This document shows, in pieces, positions 45,740 through 53,499 of a stretch of DNA of 64,000 nucleotides. Made by a program: the position numbers and the translations under genes. Every line of letters starts with the position of its first letter. The stretch's first letter is position 1. The DNA is from Lysinibacillus sphaericus OT4b.31 (lineage in GTDB: Bacteria > Bacillota > Bacilli > Bacillales_A > Planococcaceae), in NCBI RefSeq assembly GCF_000392615.1, contig NZ_KB933411.1, positions 1 to 64,000 of the forward strand. Direction: 5' to 3'. The notes beneath the pieces were generated by a model. That model did not search any database, had not been told where the DNA came from, and saw only the letters and a list, made by a program, of their open reading frames with translations.

Positions 45740-48150
45740 TACTCAACAGCCCCCGATATTAAATGAATTTTGTGATTTACAGTCGCATCTGGACGTGTAC
45801 TAAATAACTTCAAAATGATATTATCTTTTGGCTCTGTAGACTCATAGAAATACGTATCTTCCACAATGCCCACCATATTAGGCATTGGCGCTGTGTTGTC
45901 AGGTGTGAGCGTTTCGTATTGCTCTTGTTCACCAGCTAAAGTCATCGATAATTCAACTTTTAAATCAAGTGGTTCATCACGTTCTATGAACAATAAAACG
46001 CCCTTTGCTGTTCCGGATGGAGGTGTTATCTTATACCTCGCTACCGATTGCAAAATAGGCGTTTTCACTTCATTTTTATTTAATGTTATGGTCTTGCTCG
46101 CTTTCGCACCGTAGTTATCAACTACCTCAACAACAATCGTATTTAGACCAACGATTAGTTGAGCGAGTGATACATCAAACTCCCATGCTCCACCAGGACC
46201 GTTATAAACCTCTGTACTATTACCATTATTGATTCGCCTTTTTACTGTGACGCTTGAATTAGCGTCTGGATCTGATACTGTACCACTAATTTTAAATTTA
46301 TCGTTATCAACTACACCAGACGGTACAACAGCATCTACCGATAGCAAAGGTGCTCTGTTAGGTACAACATAAAATGATCTTTCGTCAATTGCTGAAGATG
46401 CCTTCTCACTATCCTCGGCCCAAACCTTTAATTTATGGGCTATCCCATCAGCTAGGCTTCCTGTAATTGGCGTTTCACCATCATAAAGTTTTCCACTTTT
46501 GAATATAAGCTGCTTAGATAATGCAATCTGCATTTGGCTTAGATTTGTAGCTAATACTTTTCGAAGCTCACTATCTATTTGGTAATAAGTTGTAACTGCT
46601 TGATCAGGATCTGCATCAAAAGCTGTCCCTACAATATTGAATGTGTCGTTTTCATACAACGTTTGATTTTCAGATGGGCCAGTTAATGACACAGTAGGAG
46701 CAACGTTGTGCTCAATGTCGAAAGGCTCTGAATGTACATAATCGGAATACACATTACTCGTATTTTTAGCACGTACACGTAATTCAAGCGTCTTTAATGT
46801 TTTATCTGTTGTAATTGTCAAACTACGAGTAAGCGTGTTGTTGTATGTTAGTTGCGTCCATGTGCCAGTGCTGTTGTATCTGTAATCTACTTCATAGAGT
46901 GATAGATTAGCAGCGCTAGAAGCTCCAAAAGCAATGTTAGCTACTTCGTTAGGTTTAAATTTCTTACCTTGCGTTGGTGCTGTAAATGGTGCTGGTGGTG
47001 CAATAGATTGACTAACACGTGAGCCACGGACATACCAAAAACCGTCTGTATGGCGTCCGTTCGCCGGATATGTGCCATCCACGGCGGAAATGTTACTTTC
47101 TACTAGGGCGCCTTGCGAGTAGGACGTACTTGTTTGTACTTGTTTAGAAGTACCATCTGTTTGTCGAAACCATTCAGAACCTGGGACAGCTGTTACCCTC
47201 TTAATTGCCTTACTGCTATAGTCGGCGTATACAGTACCCGTAGGGCCACTAACCGAGTTAAGATCCATATATGTGCCGCTCAGTATAATGTCCCCGTCAC
47301 CGTTTAAATAGTATGCTGTGTAGCCCGCAAACGTACCCACCTGGTTCTCGATTTCAGGTCCCCATACAACTTGCCAAGTATAATTGGGCGTGCTTACCGT
47401 CATATACTTAGCATAATAATACTTTGGCTTTGTAACTGTATAAACGCTACTCGTACGATAACTTGATTCTAGCCCTCCAGAATCTTGGGCTTTGACTCGA
47501 AATTGAATACTCGTAGCTGTTGGAATTGTGTAAGGGTAACTATTAGTTGTTGGTGTACCAATTTGCGTCCACGATCCATTATTAATTGCTACTTCTAAAA
47601 TGTACTTTGATAAATTATTGTTTGCGTCTGTAGAAGCACCCCATGAAATGACCTTAGAATCGCCAATTTCTAACGAGCCTGAGGGTTGGGTAAATGCTCC
47701 AGGTTGCGTTGGTGCAGTGTTTACCATCGAACCTCTTACATACCAGAAGCCGTCAGTATGGCGTCCATCTAATGGGTACGTATTGTTTTCAGCTACAACA
47801 TTTGATTGAACTAAAGTGCCTCTTGTGTAAATATCTTTAGACGTATTCTTTCTATAATCTTTTTTTCTTACAGAGACTTGCACCGCATAGTCGGATGTTC
47901 CTCGTTCTAGCGAAGTGTACTCATTCCAAATACCCTCGTAACGATAGTAAGATATGTCTCCTATATAAACTTCTGTATACCCGATATAGCCACCTACAGG
48001 GTCATAGTTGCCAGTTAATTTATTGAACTTAATCTCTCGGTAGTTAGATTGGAATTCCGACCTAACGTCACTCGAAGGTTCCCAAGGTGCTACATCGTTG
48101 TATTCTTTAGTTGTTATGGTGTTGTATTTATCGTAATAATATTTAACCAT
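45739..48150 (-). CDS. Tail fibre/receptor-binding protein with repeated modules and FN3/Ig-like domains
   Basis: 803 residues. Two N-terminal modules of related sequence (about 1-150 and 250-380) each end in the motif NGRHTDGFWYVRGS or DGRHTDGFWYVRGS. Each is followed by an FN3-like domain (FTQPSGSLEIGDSKVISWG; FTAPTQGKKFKPNEVANI). Further Ig/cadherin-like domains follow from about 490 (PTVSLTGPSENQTLYENDTF and PLLSVDAVVPSGVV). This layout fits a fibre or adhesin at the tail tip. The repeated modules suggest internal duplication. It overlaps its neighbour by one base and begins after a 1-bp gap. Confidence 0.75.
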   Translation of the reverse strand: MVKYYYDKYNTITTKEYNDVAPWEPSSDVRSEFQSNYREIKFNKLTGNYDPVGGYIGYTEVYIGDISYYRYEGIWNEYTSLERGTSDYAVQVSVRKKDYRKNTSKDIYTRGTLVQSNVVAENNTYPLDGRHTDGFWYVRGSMVNTAPTQPGAFTQPSGSLEIGDSKVISWGASTDANNNLSKYILEVAINNGSWTQIGTPTTNSYPYTIPTATSIQFRVKAQDSGGLESSYRTSSVYTVTKPKYYYAKYMTVSTPNYTWQVVWGPEIENQVGTFAGYTAYYLNGDGDIILSGTYMDLNSVSGPTGTVYADYSSKAIKRVTAVPGSEWFRQTDGTSKQVQTSTSYSQGALVESNISAVDGTYPANGRHTDGFWYVRGSRVSQSIAPPAPFTAPTQGKKFKPNEVANIAFGASSAANLSLYEVDYRYNSTGTWTQLTYNNTLTRSLTITTDKTLKTLELRVRAKNTSNVYSDYVHSEPFDIEHNVAPTVSLTGPSENQTLYENDTFNIVGTAFDADPDQAVTTYYQIDSELRKVLATNLSQMQIALSKQLIFKSGKLYDGETPITGSLADGIAHKLKVWAEDSEKASSAIDERSFYVVPNRAPLLSVDAVVPSGVVDNDKFKISGTVSDPDANSSVTVKRRINNGNSTEVYNGPGGAWEFDVSLAQLIVGLNTIVVEVVDNYGAKASKTITLNKNEVKTPILQSVARYKITPPSGTAKGVLLFIERDEPLDLKVELSMTLAGEQEQYETLTPDNTAPMPNMVGIVEDTYFYESTEPKDNIILKLFSTRPDATVNHKIHLISGAVE

Positions 48151-48151
48151 C

Positions 48152-48796
48152 CTACACCACCTCCACTAATTCAACGTTGTAAGTCTGCCAATCACCGACA
48201 CCCATTTCAGCATTGACCGTATCAATTTGAACATTACTACGAGCTACTTTAGCACCTTTTTTGTACGCATTTTTAAGAGCCTGTACTTTAATTGTGCCGG
48301 TGCCAATCTCAGTAATTACTACATCCTCGCTGTGTTCATCATCAAAAATAGTGACTTGTGTAAATGGTATGAAACCATCAACACTAGCCACTTTCAAAGT
48401 AGTTGTACCTATAACAACTGCCTCTATAATATCTGTCATTGCTTTATCTAACATGATTTTGTTTGTGCTGCCATCCAAAGTGTCAGCAAATGTTCCGCTG
48501 TTACCTGGTACACGTCCATCTAACTCCATTTGAATTTGCATCCGGCGTATTGTAGCTGTTAACTGGACAATGATGTCATGGGCCATATAAATACCTTTAT
48601 CCATGTGATTTAACCGTGCAGCATTGACCCTTGTACCATCTTCTAAATATTCATATTCAGGTTGGCCAGTAAGTGGATTCTTTACAATGTCGCCATTTTC
48701 ATTTGTTAGGGGAATCAATTTACCATCGGGACCAATTTTCCAAATACGATCCTTCCAGTATATTAGTTCATAATTATTAGAGACTGTTAAACTCAC
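48152..48796 (-). CDS. Phage structural protein, probable fibre or baseplate attachment
   Basis: 214 residues. The N-terminal part has DGTRVNAARLNHMDKGIYMA, a motif common at the start of fibre-base proteins. The C-terminal half is beta-rich and resembles a small domain near ITEIGTGTIKVQALK. It overlaps the next upstream gene by 4 bp. I do not recognise a named family beyond that. Confidence 0.55.
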   Translation of the reverse strand: MSLTVSNNYELIYWKDRIWKIGPDGKLIPLTNENGDIVKNPLTGQPEYEYLEDGTRVNAARLNHMDKGIYMAHDIIVQLTATIRRMQIQMELDGRVPGNSGTFADTLDGSTNKIMLDKAMTDIIEAVVIGTTTLKVASVDGFIPFTQVTIFDDEHSEDVVITEIGTGTIKVQALKNAYKKGAKVARSNVQIDTVNAEMGVGDWQTYNVELVEVV

Positions 48797-49095
48797 CCTT
48801 GTACAGCTCCTTTCAGCGTGACAGATAGCGTAAAGACAATCATTAAACCATCCTCACTTGGTTCGATTGACGTTGTGTACTGATCTAATTCGATGCCTTG
48901 TGCATCAACTAGCTTCACTGTTGATACATGACCATGCCCATCATCTAAATACACATAAGTCTTTACCATATCCCCGACAATCTCCTGAGAGTGAAAAGAC
49001 TTTGTGATTTCTTGACCATCTATTGTGACAACAGCTTTTTTGGGCATGTCTCTTAAAAATTGTAGTGTGCGATCAATTACAATGCTCGTTACCAT
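48793..49095 (-). CDS. Small hypothetical phage protein
   Basis: 100 residues, beta-strand-rich with a repetitive hydrophobic/polar alternation (KAVVTIDGQEI, DMVKTYVYLDDG, STVKLVDAQGIEL). It sits between the tail protein I gene (7-bp overlap) and the next structural gene. Probably a minor tail or fibre-associated protein. Confidence 0.55.
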   Translation of the reverse strand: MVTSIVIDRTLQFLRDMPKKAVVTIDGQEITKSFHSQEIVGDMVKTYVYLDDGHGHVSTVKLVDAQGIELDQYTTSIEPSEDGLMIVFTLSVTLKGAVQG

Positions 49096-49769
49096 ATATC
49101 CATCACCTCATTTGCATGAATTTCGCCACATATCGGCAAATATACTGGATATGTGTAATTTTTTATTTCAATTTCAATTGTTTTATCTGTTCCAACACCA
49201 GGCATACCCTCACAGACAAATTCGCCACAGATTGGCAAGTATACTGGATAGTGGTACTGTGTTGAATCAAGTTCGATATACTGTGTCTGTGGCAGCTTCA
49301 CAGCCACATATTCTAGCCATGAGCGTTTATTTTTTGTTGCATCAACCATCTTTCTTAAACGCTTCATGTCCTCATTTGCTATGAATGGCTCATCTACTTC
49401 AATTTTAAAGCGATATTCTTCGCCTCCATATTCGAACCATTCAAAGACTTGTGCATTTTTATAGATAATAGACACAACATCTTCTACAGCGCCTCTGGTG
49501 CCTTTCTTTCGATGCCATTTTATCGATGCTTTCACAAGCTCTCTTTTTTGTTCAACAGGTAAATCAACTTCGTAAAAATCAACATGCTTTTCAAATGCTA
49601 AAAGATCTAAAAGTTGCTCTGGCATTTTATCGATGTTGATTAGATTATAAATTGCCTCTGCTTCCTGATAGGCTTGTTTCAGTTGAATTTCAGCAGCTTC
49701 AGCAATAGCTACTAGTACAGGATCTTGACGCAAACTGTGGGGCAACAATTTTAAAAGATCGCTAGTCAT
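49089..49769 (-). CDS. Phage tail protein I (P2 gpI-like)
   Basis: A baseplate wedge protein of contractile tails. The 226-residue protein has the gpI core (LLPHSLRQDPVLVAIAEAAE, LIDIDKMPEQLL-like sequence, SIKWHRKKGTRGAVEDVV) in residues 1-160. A C-terminal extension follows in which a YPVYLPICGE motif occurs twice about 36 residues apart. It overlaps gpJ by 8 bp. The extension is not part of P2 gpI and may bind fibres. Confidence 0.8.
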   Translation of the reverse strand: MTSDLLKLLPHSLRQDPVLVAIAEAAEIQLKQAYQEAEAIYNLINIDKMPEQLLDLLAFEKHVDFYEVDLPVEQKRELVKASIKWHRKKGTRGAVEDVVSIIYKNAQVFEWFEYGGEEYRFKIEVDEPFIANEDMKRLRKMVDATKNKRSWLEYVAVKLPQTQYIELDSTQYHYPVYLPICGEFVCEGMPGVGTDKTIEIEIKNYTYPVYLPICGEIHANEVMDIW

Positions 49770-50877
49770 TTGTTAATCCTTTAAAAATTATTTCAGCTGA
49801 AGTTTCAATAGCTACCTCAATATTTGCTATTTCGATAAACATTGGTGAGCTCACAGATACACGCGATGCCCCTTCTTTTTTCAAGCGTGCAATAAGCTCT
49901 GAAAAATCTACATCACGCCCCATTTTGGAACGCTGCCATACAAGGTAATCTTGAAATGCCTGATTTACTTGTTTTTCAATAATCGGTGACACTGTAGCAC
50001 TTTTGTTTCCAATCCAATACTCTACTTCTACTGTGTAGTTAATAACTGAAGGTGCATCTGTACGAACCTTATCTGTAAGTGGTCTGACTGATTTGTTCAT
50101 TAAAATTTTTTCAACCATTTCAAGTTCTTCATTACTTGGTAAACGGCCATTGGCCATCAAAATAAACAAATGTACTTCCCCTGGCACTGGTGAGTCTACT
50201 TTGACATCAACAATATCTTGACTAGCTGCCTTTGCCCAATAGATATATGCACCTTCAGGACCAGCAACAGAAAAACTTTCAGGTGCGAGTAGAATCCTTT
50301 CAGCATAAGCATCGTCGCTTTCCTCATTTGCACCACCACTAGTTATTGTGGTATTTTGAATAGATTTTACATAAGGCAATGGCTCTACTAATGTTGAAAT
50401 CTCGCCAACTAAAAAGTCGTTTCCTATTTCCCCTGGTTGCATACAAGTCGCTTCCACTGCATACAAGTGTGTACCAGGCGGTATGACATGGGTTTCTGTT
50501 GTAACAAAATAAATCTCGCCTACAAGGTATCTAGTTCCTTCAGGAATTGTTAGTGCATCTACACGATCCTCTTCCAACACAAAAGCCATTGTAGTACTTG
50601 CATATTTTGCAGGTAAACGCTCTGTAGAAAATTCGCTACCCATGTGATCGAGTATGTCATCCTCAGCATAAGATAAGCGATTCTGACGCAAGCCATGTTC
50701 TAATTTGTTGCGTTCTATGGATGCAAATGCAGCCAAAGCCTGAATAAATTTTAGTCTTGGATCTGCTCGTTGTAATGTTAGTCCTGTTTTTCCTCTGACA
50801 TGAAACAACATTTCGCTTTCAATTTGTTCCGGTGCCTTCTCTAAAAAATAAAGATCCGGTAAATTAAACCGACTCAT
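49762..50877 (-). CDS. Baseplate J (P2 gpJ-like)
   Basis: 371-residue baseplate wedge protein. Visible family features are RNRLSYAEDDILDHMGSEF-type N-terminal text, TIPEGTRYLVGEIYFVTTE, the GGANEESDDAYAERI loop and the C-terminal VDFSELIARLKKEG. It overlaps the gp25-like gene and gpI. Together these form the wedge module. Confidence 0.9.
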   Translation of the reverse strand: MSRFNLPDLYFLEKAPEQIESEMLFHVRGKTGLTLQRADPRLKFIQALAAFASIERNKLEHGLRQNRLSYAEDDILDHMGSEFSTERLPAKYASTTMAFVLEEDRVDALTIPEGTRYLVGEIYFVTTETHVIPPGTHLYAVEATCMQPGEIGNDFLVGEISTLVEPLPYVKSIQNTTITSGGANEESDDAYAERILLAPESFSVAGPEGAYIYWAKAASQDIVDVKVDSPVPGEVHLFILMANGRLPSNEELEMVEKILMNKSVRPLTDKVRTDAPSVINYTVEVEYWIGNKSATVSPIIEKQVNQAFQDYLVWQRSKMGRDVDFSELIARLKKEGASRVSVSSPMFIEIANIEVAIETSAEIIFKGLTND

Positions 50878-51172
50878 TGATTTTCACCTTCACTTTCGGC
50901 TTTAAGCTCCCAACCAATCCATCTCCTGTTACTTCGATAGACTCAATAAGTGCACGTGGTTCAAACTTGTTGATTGCTTCGATTAATTTTGCTGTTATTC
51001 TCGCTTTCGCAATATTAATGGGTGCATCAATAACGGTCATATCCCATCCAAACACACGATCTAATGGGCAACTCATCATAGCTGTGGCCATAATAAAAGC
51101 GACATTCTGTAGTATTTCATCTACTCCTGTCGCTCCAAAATCTATATTTTGCATAGGCTCTACAACATACAT
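50864..51172 (-). CDS. Baseplate wedge protein of the gp25/gpW family
   Basis: 102 residues. The family pattern is visible in NVAFIMATAMMSCPLDRVFG, in the AKARITAKLIEAINKFEPR segment and the closing beta strand LKPKVKVKINES. It overlaps gpJ by 14 bp. Confidence 0.85.
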   Translation of the reverse strand: MYVVEPMQNIDFGATGVDEILQNVAFIMATAMMSCPLDRVFGWDMTVIDAPINIAKARITAKLIEAINKFEPRALIESIEVTGDGLVGSLKPKVKVKINESV

Positions 51173-51176
51173 GCTA

Positions 51177-51836
51177 TCACCCTTTCTTTAACGTTGAGTA
51201 CGATTTATTCGATGTAATGTATTTGCCACCGCCAAGCGAGTACCATCCATTCTTTTCTTCATAAACCGTCAATTTATCATTTTTCATGGCATAACCAAGC
51301 ACTTTATAATTCACACCTGGTCCATTTCGTATATGGACCGATTTTACAGTAATAGTCATGGCACCAAGTGATTTTTTCGAATTACCTGCAGCGTTTGTTT
51401 GTTTGCTATTTGTCGTTGTTTTTTTTACAGGCGTCCTGCTCTCAACATACTCTTTTAAAGACACCGATACTTCGATAGTGAACACATTGCCATTTTGATC
51501 AATGTTTCGCAACTTTTCTGTAATATCTGCTATGACAAATTTATTTGTCATAATTGGCTTTTGTCCCAAAATATAATGATGAGCTTCCCCTCTATCATTC
51601 ATTTTGTTTAACTTGGCCATTTCTTTCATGGGATTAATACCAAATTCAGCACGCAATAAAATATTATAAGATAAATCTGTTAGTCCAGGTCCGTCAAATT
51701 CTAATTTTGCCTTATTCCCAGCAATACTATGTTCATTCCACTTAGCGCTACTTTTCTTTTCTAAATCGTTGAATGTCAGTATTTTATCTGTAGACACTTC
51801 AAAAATGACATCACCAAAACTACCGATTGTGGCCAT
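51177..51836 (-). CDS. Phage protein U-like with C-terminal SH3b domain
   Basis: 219 residues. The first 125 resemble P2 gpU/tail completion proteins (MATIGSFGDVIFEVS, FGINPMKEMAKLNKM, YILGQKPIMTNKFVIADI). A linker rich in Thr/Asn/Ser/Lys follows, and then an SH3-type domain (AMTITVKSVHIRNGPGVNY to WYSLGGGKYI). SH3b domains bind cell wall, so the protein may link tail and peptidoglycan. It lies between gpV and gp25-like genes. Confidence 0.75.
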   Translation of the reverse strand: MATIGSFGDVIFEVSTDKILTFNDLEKKSSAKWNEHSIAGNKAKLEFDGPGLTDLSYNILLRAEFGINPMKEMAKLNKMNDRGEAHHYILGQKPIMTNKFVIADITEKLRNIDQNGNVFTIEVSVSLKEYVESRTPVKKTTTNSKQTNAAGNSKKSLGAMTITVKSVHIRNGPGVNYKVLGYAMKNDKLTVYEEKNGWYSLGGGKYITSNKSYSTLKKG

Positions 51837-51851
51837 TTTACATCACTTCCT

Positions 51852-52268
51852 TTATTCCGATGTCGAGCTGTTGCCACCAGGTGAAAGTAATTGCCCATTT
51901 ACTGTTACGGGACCTTTTGTTTCAATGTTTATTTCACCATCTATATTTAGATGTAATTTATGCGTTTTAGTGTCATATTCGATGAAGCTACCATCTTCAA
52001 ATTCAATACAACGCTTTTCTGGATCGGTTCGTGGTGGTGGAGTCCCATCCGAATAATATGAACCTAAAATAAAACCTTCACTTTGTTTTGTGAAAAGGCA
52101 AAGTACTCGCTCTCCAACCTTCGGCATCCAGTAGTCTTTATTTTTTAATGTACCTCGGTACAAAACATGTAATGGAGCCGACACTTTGTCGTCTTGTTCT
52201 TCAATTTTGACACGAGCTGTTCCTTGTGTGGGATCAGCAGTAGTTACTTCGCCAACTTGTACACGCAT
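51852..52268 (-). CDS. Baseplate spike protein (P2 gpV-like)
   Basis: 138 residues. It starts MRVQVGEVTTADPTQGTARV with an OB-fold and ends in a short beta-helix-like repeat (LHLNIDGEINIETKGPV), typical of tail spikes that puncture the envelope. ATG 52268 overlaps the gpD stop by one base (GGAGG upstream); the longer frame is not needed. Confidence 0.85.
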   Translation of the reverse strand: MRVQVGEVTTADPTQGTARVKIEEQDDKVSAPLHVLYRGTLKNKDYWMPKVGERVLCLFTKQSEGFILGSYYSDGTPPPRTDPEKRCIEFEDGSFIEYDTKTHKLHLNIDGEINIETKGPVTVNGQLLSPGGNSSTSE

Positions 52269-53287
52269 TAATACCCCTCCAAACATCTACGTAAATCCAG
52301 GGAAATTTCACTTCTGTTGTGTGTTACTCTCGTAACGATATATTTACCGTTTAGACGGCCAAAACCTATTAAATTAAAAGTCATTCCAGCATCGATATGC
52401 ATTTCACTAATCACTTTCAATTGAATTGTTGTGGCGTTCTTATTAGCCTCTCTCAGCCTTTTTTTGGCTAGTTTTTGAGCTTCTGCTACTGATTTAACTT
52501 CTTCCTTCACTACGAGTGTACGTCCTACCTTCGGGGACTTTTTAGGCGAAAATGTTGCTTTTATGGTTTTCTTTTTACCAGCATTATGTGACTGTACACG
52601 ACAATCTTTATAAACACCTGTGAGGGCTGTATTAAAGCGCCAATCAAGGACCTGTATTTTACACGTTTCTTTACTTACACGGATAATTGTGTCAACTGCC
52701 AGCTTAGATTCATAATCTTCCTCATCTAAAACAACAATGGAACTATTAGATAGTTTGAGACATAAGCCTTCATCTTTACATAGTCGATGCAAGAAAGCTA
52801 AATCAGTTTCAGATTCTTGCTCATAGCGATCTTTCTTAGGATTTTCGTTTGTCTCCCAAAACACTTTTAAATGATTGGCTTTAGCAATATCATTTACAAC
52901 TTGTTTCAGCGCTGCTTTTTCCCATGCTTTAGATTTGTATTGACCTCGTATGGAATTTGACTCTGGAACAGCTAATGCCTTGATTGTCATTTTTGTTGGT
53001 GGACCACCCCCACTAAGCTCATCTACTTCGAATTTTCCTAACTTAGTTTTTACAACATTCTCAGTCCAATGACTTCGTGCTATTTCAACCTCTAGAAGTG
53101 ACCCTTTAGACGGGAACCAATCATTTATCCAATAGACAGTTGCATCTTGTAGAACAAGCTGTAAATCATCTATTTCGCCACTTAAATTGTCTGTGTATGT
53201 CCAGTCAATTAAATTGTCCCCTAATTCGTCTGTCAATCGAGTATTGTTATAGGTTACATTTAACACTGTTCTTCTTGCTAAAGTCAT
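52268..53287 (-). CDS. Tail hub/late control protein D (P2 gpD-like)
   Basis: 339 residues, which form the central hub of the contractile baseplate. The family's ALAVPESNSIRGQYKSKAWE segment and KKDRYEQESETDLAFLHRL core are visible, with a C-terminal beta domain (TFNLIGFGRLNGKYIV). ATG after GAAGGAGG chosen over the longer frame. It overlaps gpX by 4 bp. Confidence 0.88.
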   Translation of the reverse strand: MTLARRTVLNVTYNNTRLTDELGDNLIDWTYTDNLSGEIDDLQLVLQDATVYWINDWFPSKGSLLEVEIARSHWTENVVKTKLGKFEVDELSGGGPPTKMTIKALAVPESNSIRGQYKSKAWEKAALKQVVNDIAKANHLKVFWETNENPKKDRYEQESETDLAFLHRLCKDEGLCLKLSNSSIVVLDEEDYESKLAVDTIIRVSKETCKIQVLDWRFNTALTGVYKDCRVQSHNAGKKKTIKATFSPKKSPKVGRTLVVKEEVKSVAEAQKLAKKRLREANKNATTIQLKVISEMHIDAGMTFNLIGFGRLNGKYIVTRVTHNRSEISLDLRRCLEGY

Positions 53288-53499
53288 AATTCCTCCTTCT
53301 CCCCAAGCCAACTAGGGCGTTCCGTATAAATAGCTGTATCAATTACAGGTACATTTAAAACAACATCACCTGTAAAAAAGATAGTATTACGATACTTAGA
53401 ATTAGCTTCAAGTAAAAGGGGAAGCAAATATTCGCTCCCCCACAACCTGTATGCAATTAAATCCCATGTATCACCCTGGATAGTTGTATAACTATTCAT
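53284..53499 (-). CDS. Tail protein X (P2 gpX-like, LysM-type)
   Basis: 71 residues, MNSYTTIQGDTWDLIAYRLW followed by ITVPPP-like sequence (NVPVIDT). The short LysM-like fold is typical of gpX, which sits at the tail hub and may bind peptidoglycan. ATG after AAGGAGG; overlaps the tape measure gene by 8 bp. Confidence 0.85.
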   Translation of the reverse strand: MNSYTTIQGDTWDLIAYRLWGSEYLLPLLLEANSKYRNTIFFTGDVVLNVPVIDTAIYTERPSWLGEKEEL

